Below, piece after piece: positions 35,501 through 41,809 of a stretch of DNA of 64,000 bases (its first letter is position 1; each line of letters starts with the position of its first letter). The translations under genes and the position numbers were made by a program. The notes under the pieces are model-generated. The model was not told the DNA's origin. It saw only the letters and a list, made by a program, of their open reading frames with translations, and did not search any database. This stretch comes from Burkholderiaceae bacterium (GTDB lineage Bacteria; Pseudomonadota; Gammaproteobacteria; Burkholderiales; Burkholderiaceae_F): contig JALHMQ010000006.1 of the NCBI GenBank assembly GCA_022843955.1, positions 124,001-188,000 on the forward strand, written 5' to 3'.

Positions 35501-36034
35501 GCGGCGATCCAGCACCTGCTCGTCGACGAAGGTCGGGATCTGCGGCATGCCGTCGGCGGTGACCGGGTTCGGGTCGTTGCCGATGCCGTCGCGATCGACT
35601 GGCGCGTTCAGCGGATTGGGCACCGGCGACACCAGGTTCTGGAAGCTGACGTTCAGGCAGTCGCCCTCGGCCACCCGCAGCACCAGCGGCCGCGGCCGCT
35701 TGTCGTCGCGCAACTTGGCGTTGCGGCGCTGCACGCCGGTGATCGGGTCGGTGGTCAGTGCCGTGATGTCGGTGTTGCTGGCGCTGATCGAGACGATGTC
35801 CTCGCGCAGCGCGAACATCATGCCGTTGACGTTGGACGCGCCGAGCCGGTTGTTGACGATCGGCATGTCGATCGTCACCACGTTGGCCGTCAGGGTGCGC
35901 ACGCAGGTCTGCGCGTGTGCCGTGCCGGTGGCCATCATGGCGGCGATCGCGGCGCCCGCCAGCACGCCAAGCCAGGCCAACCTGTGCAACGCCGTATCGC
36001 CAGCGCACCGCGAGGTCAGTGTCAAGTCGCTCAT
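29582..36034 (-). CDS. Giant multicopper oxidase (MofA/MnxG-like, putative metal oxidase)
   Basis: A 2150-residue exported protein from ATG 36034 (GGAGGG ribosome site). The signal peptide ends near AHA-Q42. Copper-site motifs are HLHNHQWLY (about 575) and YHCHFYPHFAQGMWYMW (about 620), the latter an exact HCHxxxHxxxxM type 1/type 3 site. Further His clusters are MYHHTNLVPE (about 1015), FTHDHYGP (about 1144), HSVSIHGMKWL (about 1493), MDAHQDGVWHGNWG (about 1560) and FQLHGHVWPRDP (about 2053). Cupredoxin-like units at the N-terminus (LVLRVAEGDCLNVSF, GLFGQIIVEPRGARIY) recur near the C-terminus (LALRVNAGDCVEITL, ALYGQIVVQPRGATFT), showing internal duplication. It is far larger than laccases and closest in plan to bacterial Mn(II) oxidases. 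Substrate is inferred. Confidence 0.85.
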   Translation of the reverse strand: MSDLTLTSRCAGDTALHRLAWLGVLAGAAIAAMMATGTAHAQTCVRTLTANVVTIDMPIVNNRLGASNVNGMMFALREDIVSISASNTDITALTTDPITGVQRRNAKLRDDKRPRPLVLRVAEGDCLNVSFQNLVSPVPNPLNAPVDRDGIGNDPNPVTADGMPQIPTFVDEQVLDRRTSFHAAGMQLRGSIASDGSFVGRNASSLMAPGQSTTYQLYAEKEQVYQVISKGPIVGSDANQGNVSNGLFGQIIVEPRGARIYRNTVTEEELRLATRTAAATSANCPRLGDVAGTTTTGKGRNVTTVAIRYCLTTAGHPVLNYEAVYPNTAPWTQEGRAGRTVLNMIQNNRIVHTEVDAVVAGPNADGSFLASTYPLEAAGKRNPAYPNRLEPFRDFAQVWHDEVATAQAFPGFYSAGFIPPGGVQDPLTHVFAYLLKGVRDKFMINYFSGGIGTEILSNRLGVGPMYDCLTCAYEEFFLTHFTVGEVGQLVDIPANAGLETITPQNVLNILLAIKAGNLGTLSAAELEFVASLGPKATKPFYPGDPSSVNHSYVGDFVKFRNTHNGFEQHVFHLHNHQWLYNPNDDNSNYLDAQGIGPGMGYTYEIANGGSGNRNRSAGDAIYHCHFYPHFAQGMWYMWRIHDVFETGTKLQVSGNGFHTVPFALKDGTPAAGARALPDGELTVGVPIPAVVPLPGKGLAPMPAAGVTVMAVDRNGAAPGGTSSVAKLDYAAIAGADGKFGTADDVNPGYPFWIAGIACGANDVNCDEGIVGQRPTTPPLDMVTKAQAQAMVHPVTGVEPFKSYSAAMKTNFVNLAGDYTQMHGGLPRHALHGVAAGGEAGPTIAGVVSPVDLTKFVKKAKPVYFPEGGTEIERAAMSFHSRGNIATQAVRTDGQIVNSTFRVNNNPAVPGGAFSDPCTDDAGNAVQSNGTNRWFSNSYGSPLISLPGGPFGAYSPRVYKGVNIQYDAVLNKVGYHYPQQRIVALWEDAIPVIEKIKPGEPLVMRMNTFDCTMYHHTNLVPETFEMDDYQLRTPTDIIGQHIHLPKWDLTTTDGAANGWNYEDGTLAAGAIRERIEAIRVFNGCTAGEHDEFRCPEALQHPFFPAAGPGGNNWLGSRITLQRWFTDPVLNVQHVDRGLGVIFTHDHYGPSTFQQIGLYSTVLVEPARSTWAHNETGDQLGCNTPGEYPGLSSATARANDNNGCRNDGGPVSWQAVIRTGDIDNDGKNDSYREFYVEYTDFQHAYEAGVYVGAGTKGEYNGDFDEKAYLAFSPALQDLFYPKAHPGPADTLFPAGLDTFRFAIAPPLIKPVMPVFPDLVLDKAVLPSTGALASVLGGTVQVPECIQRPCPTSIDFLEPGMFVVNYRNEPGALRVYDPNKAGPDAAAGKDCSPANPDRTGCGAQADGLAGDLAYVFSSQIDRKIPALNRMPARGDIATTQPEAIVKLPPTNIAATTFPPHVNVAGFDGKDPFTPMLRTYSGDRVRIKAQAGGDEEEHSVSIHGMKWLKAGSGFGRAPNSGWVNQSAGGISEQFAFASPVFMDFGQRAGTADYLYMMDAHQDGVWHGNWGIMRNYNTLQANLVALPNNLRPVQPLNRASFQAGDRAVCPVGAPVKRFDITAVAANLALPAVPGVTVTPTGGQVLRAGTPDAQAVPNVAINTLHAGGPLTGPGTLVYNPRTSSVRGFAQGVTVNEQGPLHDPTAMMYVLTSDLNANGTLKAGVPVEPLALRVNAGDCVEITLSNRLPAVASDLPNYNTMRLTNKRDRMNVEGSTYFGVNLIRPSSHVGFHTQLLEYDVTKSDGMNVGINPVQTVAPGGTPKTYTFYAGDLRLAELPQIGDPTRFNLDAVLATAVEFGPVNVLPADKVKQPQKALYGQIVVQPRGATFTNLPGTRLQAVVTAPALGLQFTNILTNTLPATQAQTYRDFSLIWAKMHNQRYASGNAVQNESEEGAGTPENPPHTMHSVANYKADPTFFRFGISPLSAAGNAACAGPITAPFNGPASTPTCFGAVVNAGSLFSNTIAVPAGDPATPIFVAQAGQQFRIGMTVPNSSNRATTFQLHGHVWPRDPFLALWIDAGGFPLNANIDNVGSVRIGDNPMQFYIGAQESLIGSSHYVIKPVNGAGGAGRVPGDYLFRDAASAGMGGGAWGILRVQ

Positions 36035-36140
36035 CGAGCCCTCCAGCTGTTGTGTGAAGGTGAGTTGCTCTTCATGTTTCGCTCGAATTCTCATTTTTGA
36101 GGCCAACGCGCTAGTAAAAAGACCCACCCCGACGCATCGA

Positions 36141-36164
36141 TTCTTACTATCGGGACCGCTTCCC
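36141..36164. promoter_or_regulatory. Upstream direct repeat, copy 1
   Basis: A 24-base element beginning TTCTTACTATCGGGACC and ending TTCCC. It matches the copy at 36191-36214 at 21 of 24 positions; start-to-start spacing is 50 bases, near five helical turns. It lies between the divergent multicopper-oxidase and regB genes and is a likely regulator-binding site. Confidence 0.6.
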
Positions 36165-36190
36165 ATCAAAAGTCCAATCTCACGCCATGT

Positions 36191-36214
36191 TTCTTACTAC
36201 CGGGACCCTTTCCC
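36191..36214. promoter_or_regulatory. Upstream direct repeat, copy 2
   Basis: The second copy, beginning TTCTTACTACCGGGACC and ending TTCCC. Differences from copy 1 are at positions 10, 18 and 19. It is 157 bases from the oxidase start and 89 bases from the regB start, so it could serve both promoters. A shorter inverted repeat (CCACCCG, 36229-36235; CGGGTGG, 36257-36263) follows. Confidence 0.6.
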
Positions 36215-36302
36215 TTAAGCTGGATCAACCACCCGTACGTACCCGTCACTAGCCTCCGGGTGGTAGTCAGTCCCCTTTCTTCGGTAATCGAAACGTAAAC
36301 AG

Positions 36303-37679
36303 ATGAGTGCCATCCGGAAAGACGACACGTTGACGCGCGGCGCATTGCCGCGCGTCAAGTTGTCGCAGGCGCGCTCGCTGTGGGCAGGCCTGGGCGGGTG
36401 GCTGCCGGGGACGAAAGCGGCTCAGCCTGCCGGAGGCGACAGCGCGCTGCGCGCCCAGTTGCGGAACCTGGGATTGCTGCGCGCCGTGGCGGCGGTCTCA
36501 CTACTGGGCGCGCTCGTTATGTTGATGACCCAGTTCAATGCCGCGCTGCCCATGGCGCCGCTGTTGATCGGGCTGGCGCTGTTGGTTTCAGCCAACGTCT
36601 GGCTGTTCCACCGGCTCGATCAGCCGCGCAGCGTGACCGAGGGTGAGTTCTTCACGCACCTGATGGTCGACATGCTGGGCCTGAGCAACATCATCTATTG
36701 GCTCGGCGGGTCGGCCCACAACCCGTTCGCCGATCTGTTCGTGCTCTACGTCGGGCTGGCTGCGCTCGTGCTCAAGCGTGCCTATATCGCGGCCGCGCTC
36801 GCAGTTGCGCTCGCGCTGTACCTGCTGCTTATGAGCGTTCATCACGACATCTGGTTCGTGCCGCCCGGCGTCGAGCATGAACGGATGGAGGCACTGGCGC
36901 TGCTGGCGCACTTCGTCCTGTTCAGCGCGATCGTGGCGTTTTTCGGGTTCCGCCTGTCGCAGACCACGCGCCGCTTCTGCGAGGCGCAGGCGCTGGTCCG
37001 CGAGCGCGAGGCGCGCAGCGAATCGGCGGTCAACCTGGCCGCGCTGGCAGCCGGCACGGCGCACGAGATGGGCACCCCATTGACGACGATCTCCGTGCTG
37101 GTGAGCGACCTGCGCGACTGCCGGCTGTCGGAGGCCGACCGCAAGGCCAGCCTGCAGGCGATTGCCGATGCGGTGCAGGCCTGCAAGCACTCGATGGGCG
37201 ACATGGTCACGGCAATCGGCGCCCATCGACTGAACGAAACGTGCTGGGTGTCCTCGCGACAGATGCTGGAGCAGTTGGTCGAACGTTTTCGTCCGATGCG
37301 CCCGAGCGTCCCGTTGGCAGTGACCATGGAGTGCCCGGAGCACTGCCTGATCGAGACCAGCGCGCCCCTGCGACAGGCACTGATGAACCTGATCACCAAT
37401 GCGGCCGATGCGTCCCCGAGCGGCATCGAGGTGCGCCTGCGCTGCTCTGCTACCGAGACGCGGATCGACGTGCTCGATCGCGGCCCGGGCATTGCGCCCG
37501 AGGTGCTCGCCAAGCTCGGCCACTCGGTCGTCACCACCAAGCCGGCGCAGCTCGGCAACGGCGTCGGCGTGTACCTGACCAACATGACCATCACCCGGCT
37601 TGGCGGCAGCCTCGCCTACCTGCCACGCGACGGCGGCGGCACCTGCGCGCGCGTGGTGTTGCCGACCGGCAAAGGCTGA
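36303..37679 (+). CDS. regB: RegB/PrrB-family redox-sensing histidine kinase
   Basis: A 458-residue membrane kinase. About six hydrophobic segments cover residues 58-225. The RegB quinone-site region is recognisable as IIYWLGGSAHNPFADLFVLY near 135 (canonical GGxxNPF). The H-box LAALAAGTAHEMGTPLTTIS, with His near 253, matches the RegB family closely. The ATPase part has LMNLITNAADASPSG, DVLDRGPGIAPEVL and TKPAQLGNGVGVYLTNM. RegB responds to redox state and ubiquinone and phosphorylates RegA. The gene starts 268 bases from the divergent multicopper-oxidase gene and is followed immediately by regA. In Rhodobacter a SenC/SCO gene is linked to regB and regA; here two SCO genes sit in the divergent operon. 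Confidence 0.9.
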   Translation: MSAIRKDDTLTRGALPRVKLSQARSLWAGLGGWLPGTKAAQPAGGDSALRAQLRNLGLLRAVAAVSLLGALVMLMTQFNAALPMAPLLIGLALLVSANVWLFHRLDQPRSVTEGEFFTHLMVDMLGLSNIIYWLGGSAHNPFADLFVLYVGLAALVLKRAYIAAALAVALALYLLLMSVHHDIWFVPPGVEHERMEALALLAHFVLFSAIVAFFGFRLSQTTRRFCEAQALVREREARSESAVNLAALAAGTAHEMGTPLTTISVLVSDLRDCRLSEADRKASLQAIADAVQACKHSMGDMVTAIGAHRLNETCWVSSRQMLEQLVERFRPMRPSVPLAVTMECPEHCLIETSAPLRQALMNLITNAADASPSGIEVRLRCSATETRIDVLDRGPGIAPEVLAKLGHSVVTTKPAQLGNGVGVYLTNMTITRLGGSLAYLPRDGGGTCARVVLPTGKG

Positions 37680-37682
37680 CCA

Positions 37683-38303
37683 ATGAAAGTCGAGATCGCG
37701 AGGACAGCCATGCCGGATAGCCCAGCCAGCGCGCCCGCGGCGGCGCGAGAGGATGATCGTCCGACGCTGCTGCTGGTCGACGATGATGAGTCCTGCCGCT
37801 GGGCGATGGGCCGCGCGTTCGAGCGACGCGGCTACCAGGTGCGCACTGCCGACTGCGTGCCGGTGGCGATCGAACTGCTGCGCGACTTCAGCCCGGAGTA
37901 CGCGGTGGTCGACCTGCGCATGCCCGGCCCGTCGGGCCTGTCGCTGGTGCAGAAACTGCACGAAGCCGACCCGGAGACGCGCATCGTGATGCTGACCGGC
38001 TTTGCCAGCATCGCCACCGCTGTCGAAGCCGTCAAGAAAGGGGCGAACGACTACCTGATCAAGCCGGTCGATGCCGATGCGATCGAGGTCTCGTTCGGCG
38101 TGGCCGACGCCAAGGCCATGAAACAGCGCGCTGCCGACAACCCGGACGGCGAGCATCTGATCTCGGTGGACCGGCTGGCCTGGGAGCACATCCAGCGCAC
38201 GCTGGCCCAGCACGGCGGCAACATCTCGGCCGCAGCGCGCGCGCTCGGCATGCACCGGCGCACGCTGCAACGCAAGCTCGCCAAGCGCCCGATGCGGCGC
38301 TGA
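37683..38303 (+). CDS. regA: RegA/PrrA/ActR-family response regulator
   Basis: A 206-residue regulator. The receiver domain covers about 26-140 (LLLVDDDESCRWAMGRAFER, phospho-acceptor Asp77 in YAVVDLRMPGPSGLSLV, switch region MLTGFASIATAVEAVKKGAN, DYLIKPVDAD). The DNA-binding C-terminus is a Fis-type helix-turn-helix (GGNISAAARALGMHRRTLQR, KLAKRP), matching the highly conserved RegA family end. The first 25 residues are extra; ATG 37710 is an alternative start. It is co-transcribed with regB (3-base gap) and would control redox genes, plausibly the divergent oxidase operon. Confidence 0.93.
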   Translation: MKVEIARTAMPDSPASAPAAAREDDRPTLLLVDDDESCRWAMGRAFERRGYQVRTADCVPVAIELLRDFSPEYAVVDLRMPGPSGLSLVQKLHEADPETRIVMLTGFASIATAVEAVKKGANDYLIKPVDADAIEVSFGVADAKAMKQRAADNPDGEHLISVDRLAWEHIQRTLAQHGGNISAAARALGMHRRTLQRKLAKRPMRR

Positions 38304-38313
38304 GCGGCGCGCC

Positions 38314-38360
38314 GCCGGTTCCGGACCGGCGGGCTGCGCCTTCGCCGATGTCCCATCGGC
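38314..38360 (+). terminator. Two adjacent hairpins after regA
   Basis: GCCGGT-TCCGG-ACCGGC (38314-38330) and GCCGATG-TCC-CATCGGC (38344-38360) are perfect short inverted repeats just after the regA stop. No T-run is present, so this is a probable but not certain terminator of the regBA unit. Confidence 0.45.
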
Positions 38361-38485
38361 CTTCCCCGAGCGACGCCTTCGCGCGGTGCGACGAAAGGTC
38401 GCGCGCTGCCCCCTCGGTCGGGCCCGAATCGTGCAGCGCTCTCACGACCTGAATCGGCATCGAGCACACCGTTCCACACGGCCCG

Positions 38486-39196
38486 GTGCATGCCGCCAGT
38501 GACCGTTGGAAACGTTTGGACCGCGTGAAAGACTCGCTGGTTATCGGCATCGCACCAACCAAGCACGCGGCGGCCTGGACGGGTGCGGTCGCGGCACAGC
38601 AGGCGGGGCACTACCTCGCGGCGGCGGCGGCCTACCTCGCCTGCCCGCCCGATCCGTTGCGCGGACGTTCGCCGGCGCTTTTCAATGCCGCCTGGTGCCT
38701 CGAACTCGCGCAGCAGCCCACCTCCGCCGAACCGCTGTATCGGCAGCTCATGGCGCAGCCCGCGGAGCCGTTTCTGCGCATCGAGACGCTGTTCCGGCTC
38801 GGCTGGATCGCGATCGAGGCGCACGACATGCAGGCCGGGCGCGAGCACTTGTCGGCGCTGCTGGACCTGGCGGATCGCTCTGCATGCGCCGGCGCCACGG
38901 TCGAGCACGCACGCTACTGGCACGCCGTGTGTCTCGAACATGATGGTCAACTGGTCGAGGCCGCCGCGCGCTACGCACCGATCGTCGAAGAGGGCAACGC
39001 CGATCTGTGGCACGAGGCCGCCTACCGGCGTCTGCTGTGCCTGTCCCAGGTCGGCGACTTGCGCGGCGCGGCCGGGGCGGCGGCAGCGCTGCTGGAGCGG
39101 TCTGTGCCCGTGCGCGACACGATCCGCCTGCAAGCGTTGCGCACGCTGGCGCGCGACGAAGCGGCGCAGATCGCGCGCGCTGTTGCCGCGGCCTAG
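38486..39196 (+). CDS. TPR-like helical repeat protein, first gene of polysaccharide operon
   Basis: About 236 residues from GTG or ATG 38486; GTG 38525 (VKDSLVIGIAP) is an alternative. The body is a series of Ala/Leu-rich helix pairs (ALFNAAWCLELAQQPTSAEP, LFRLGWIAIEAHDMQAGREH, ARYWHAVCLEHDGQLVEAAA, RRLLCLSQVGDLRGAAGAAA) typical of tetratricopeptide repeats. No catalytic motif and no signal peptide are seen. It is 7 bases upstream of a GT9 gene. It may organise the polysaccharide-assembly enzymes. Confidence 0.65.
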   Translation: MHAASDRWKRLDRVKDSLVIGIAPTKHAAAWTGAVAAQQAGHYLAAAAAYLACPPDPLRGRSPALFNAAWCLELAQQPTSAEPLYRQLMAQPAEPFLRIETLFRLGWIAIEAHDMQAGREHLSALLDLADRSACAGATVEHARYWHAVCLEHDGQLVEAAARYAPIVEEGNADLWHEAAYRRLLCLSQVGDLRGAAGAAAALLERSVPVRDTIRLQALRTLARDEAAQIARAVAAA

Positions 39197-39203
39197 GGCC
39201 GAC

Positions 39204-41042
39204 ATGCCGGACGACACCACCCCATTCGATACGGCCACCGCTTTGCGCGTACCGGCCCTGGTTGGGCCCGACCTGCGCACACTGCGCCACCTGGCCTTCG
39301 AGCGGCACGATGCCGCGGCCTTCGACCAGTGGCGCGTGCGCGATGCGCGCTTTCAGGGCGAAGCGCTGCTCGACCGCTATGTGTTCCTGTCGATCGCCTC
39401 GAGCGCAGCCGACCGCCTGGACACGGTGGCGGCAGCCAACCGCACTCGCCTGATCGTCTACGTGGAGCGCCTGCAGCGCCAGTTTCTGGCGCTGCACGCT
39501 ACCCTGCAGGCACGCGGGCAACCGTTCACGATCGAATGGTTCCAGGGGCTCGAGCGCTGGGCCGACGCGTTGCTGCGCCAGCATCTGTTCGACCGCGTCG
39601 AGCAGACGCTGCACCTGGCCTACCGCAGCGGCGCGCATCGCTTCGCCGGCGTGCACCAGGCCCTGCGCGCGACCGAGGCCTTGCTGCTGGCCACGCTCGG
39701 CCGCACCGACGAGGCGGCGCAGATCGCGGTCCGCTACGCGCTGCGGCCCTACCTGCTGCCGGACCGGCGCCTGCGGCCGCAGATCTACCGGCGCCTGATG
39801 GCCGCGCTGATCCTGATGGGACGCGTGGCCGAGTACCGTGCGCTGCTGTGGCGCGGCCTGAGCGACGTCTACTTCGACGAAACCGAGCGCGCGTGGTTCG
39901 TGCAGCAGGCGCGCGTGACCTACCGCGGCACGCTGCGCACGCTGCTGCGCTCGGACATGCCGGCCGCGCTGCGCCTGCAGTTCGCGCTGCGTGTTGGCGG
40001 CGACGCGATCGGACGCCTGCGGCCGGTGCGCTGGCTGCGCCTGGATCGCGCCTTGCGCTGGGGCCACTTCGCGCTCGCCTACTACCTGCAGTACGGACGC
40101 CCGGCCCGCCGCGTGCTGGCGCCGACGGCGCCGGGCGCGGTGGCCGACCGCATCCTCGTCACGCGCGCCATGGGCGGCCTGGGCGACCTGCTGATGATGA
40201 CGCCCGGCCTGCGCGCCCTGCGCGCGCGGCACCCGGCCACCCCCATCCATCTTGCGCTGCCACGCGGCTTCTTTGCGCTGTTCGAAGGCAATCCGGATGT
40301 GGAACTGATCGACATCGAGGCGCCCGAACTCGACCCCGCCGGCTACCGCCAGTGGTTCGACCTCACCGACTGCCCGGCGGCGCGGGTCGAATCGCGCCAG
40401 CAGCCGAACGTGCGCCGCGATCGCGTGCAGATCTTCGCTGCGGCGATGGGCGTGGACAGCGCGGCGCTGGCGCGCCACGGCAATGCCCCGCACTACGTCG
40501 TCGCGGCCGACGAGGCCGACTTCGCTCGCGCCCACCTTGCAGCGCTCAACCCGCAGCAGCGGCCGGTGGTCGGCATCCAGCTGCATTCGGCTGAGAGTTA
40601 CCGCGATTACCCGCATGTCGAGGCACTGGCCGGCGAGCTGGCACGCGACCACTGCGTGCTGCTGTTCGATAGCCAGCCGTTCGCCGGCTTCGACGGTCCC
40701 GACCGGCACAAGGTGGTGCTGCCGCTGCGCCGCTCGTTCGCGGTGGCGGCGCAATGCGACGCGCTGGTGGCGCCCGATTCGTCGTTCGTGCACCTGGGTG
40801 CCGCCCTCGGCAAGCCGGTGGTCGCGATCTTCGGTCCGATCGACGGCGCGGTGCGCACACGCCGCTTCCCGACCGTGACCGTGGTCGCGCCCGCCCCGGC
40901 CGACTTCCCCTGTGCGCCCTGCTGGCGCAGCGAATACACGCCGTGCCGGCTGACCGGCCAGCGCGAAAGCGCCTGCCTGCGCGCGATCGCGCCGGCCGGC
41001 GTGGCCGCGCGCGTACGGCAGCTCACCCGGAGTCACGCATGA
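39204..41042 (+). CDS. Glycosyltransferase family 9 (heptosyltransferase-like) with N-terminal helical region
   Basis: A 612-residue protein from ATG 39204. Residues 1-310 are helical without a known signature (repeated ALRATEALLLATLGRTDEAA, RRLMAALILMGRVAEYRALL, probably TPR-like). Residues about 315-600 are GT9-like: ILVTRAMGGLGDLLMMTPGL, RALRARHPATPIHLALPRGF, VGIQLHSAESYRDYPHVEAL and DALVAPDSSFVHLGAALGKP. The family moves heptose or related sugars from nucleotide donors in LPS core assembly. This fused version is nearly twice the usual length. It overlaps the methyltransferase gene by 4 bases. Confidence 0.8.
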   Translation: MPDDTTPFDTATALRVPALVGPDLRTLRHLAFERHDAAAFDQWRVRDARFQGEALLDRYVFLSIASSAADRLDTVAAANRTRLIVYVERLQRQFLALHATLQARGQPFTIEWFQGLERWADALLRQHLFDRVEQTLHLAYRSGAHRFAGVHQALRATEALLLATLGRTDEAAQIAVRYALRPYLLPDRRLRPQIYRRLMAALILMGRVAEYRALLWRGLSDVYFDETERAWFVQQARVTYRGTLRTLLRSDMPAALRLQFALRVGGDAIGRLRPVRWLRLDRALRWGHFALAYYLQYGRPARRVLAPTAPGAVADRILVTRAMGGLGDLLMMTPGLRALRARHPATPIHLALPRGFFALFEGNPDVELIDIEAPELDPAGYRQWFDLTDCPAARVESRQQPNVRRDRVQIFAAAMGVDSAALARHGNAPHYVVAADEADFARAHLAALNPQQRPVVGIQLHSAESYRDYPHVEALAGELARDHCVLLFDSQPFAGFDGPDRHKVVLPLRRSFAVAAQCDALVAPDSSFVHLGAALGKPVVAIFGPIDGAVRTRRFPTVTVVAPAPADFPCAPCWRSEYTPCRLTGQRESACLRAIAPAGVAARVRQLTRSHA

Positions 41043-41809
41043 CCTTCCTTTCCGACCTGCTGCGCGGCAAGGCGCCCCCGGCGCTCGCGCCGGCCGTGGC
41101 CTGCAAGATCTGCGGCGGTCCGACCAAGATTGCGTTTGCGTTGCCGCAGTCCAAGCTGACCGGCCAACCGATCCCCGCTGCGCCCGACGACTGCCCGTAC
41201 TACGAGTGCACGCGCTGCGAGTTCCTGTTCTGCACCCAGCACGACCAGGCCGACCACGCCCGGCTGTACGACGACGACTACTGGAAGCATCAGGATCCCG
41301 ACTGGCACGGCCGCGTCGGCCAGACACTGCGGCTGGTGATGCTGTCGAACTACCTGCTTGGCAAGGACCCGAGCCAGCTCGACGTGCTCGACTTCGGCTG
41401 TGGCATGGGCTGCTTTGTCGAAAGCGCGCGGCGCGACCTGCAACTGCGGGCTTGGGGCAGCGACCTGATCTCGCCGCGCTTCGGCCGCGAGTTCTTCGTC
41501 GGCACCGAGCTGCCGGCGGCAGGGTACGACGTGGTGGTGGCGTGCGAGGTCATCGAGCACCTGGGGCAGCCGATGGACGCCTTCGCCGCGATCGCGCGCA
41601 GCTTGAAGCGGCCCGGCGTGTTCGCCTTCCAGACCGCCTACTACGACCCGGCCGCATGTGACCGGACCTGGTGGTACCTGGGACCGGCCAACGGCCACAT
41701 CTCGTTGCACTCGGCGCGCTCGCTGGAGCGGGCTGCGGAGCAGCTCGGCGTCGCCCGCCGCGTGACCTGGGGCGGCTATCCCGGCGTGCAGGCATGGCTG
41801 TTCAACTAG
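41039..41809 (+). CDS. SAM-dependent methyltransferase with N-terminal zinc-ribbon-like region
   Basis: A 256-residue protein starting in an ATGA overlap. Two Cys pairs (CKICGG, CTRCEFLFC) form a likely zinc site in the first 70 residues, as in sugar C-methyltransferases and related enzymes. A class I SAM-binding motif (LDVLDFGCGMGCFVESA) and the acidic VVVACEVIEHLGQPMDAFAA follow. It probably methylates a sugar or lipid-linked glycan intermediate. Its end overlaps the ABC permease start by 16 bases. Confidence 0.82.
   Translation: MTFLSDLLRGKAPPALAPAVACKICGGPTKIAFALPQSKLTGQPIPAAPDDCPYYECTRCEFLFCTQHDQADHARLYDDDYWKHQDPDWHGRVGQTLRLVMLSNYLLGKDPSQLDVLDFGCGMGCFVESARRDLQLRAWGSDLISPRFGREFFVGTELPAAGYDVVVACEVIEHLGQPMDAFAAIARSLKRPGVFAFQTAYYDPAACDRTWWYLGPANGHISLHSARSLERAAEQLGVARRVTWGGYPGVQAWLFN

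Noticed and set aside
36035-36140. Possible sigma54 promoter for the giant oxidase
   Set aside because: No TGGC-N-TTGC pair with correct spacing was found on either strand; the nearest (TGGCGTGAGATTGGA) lacks the -12 GC.
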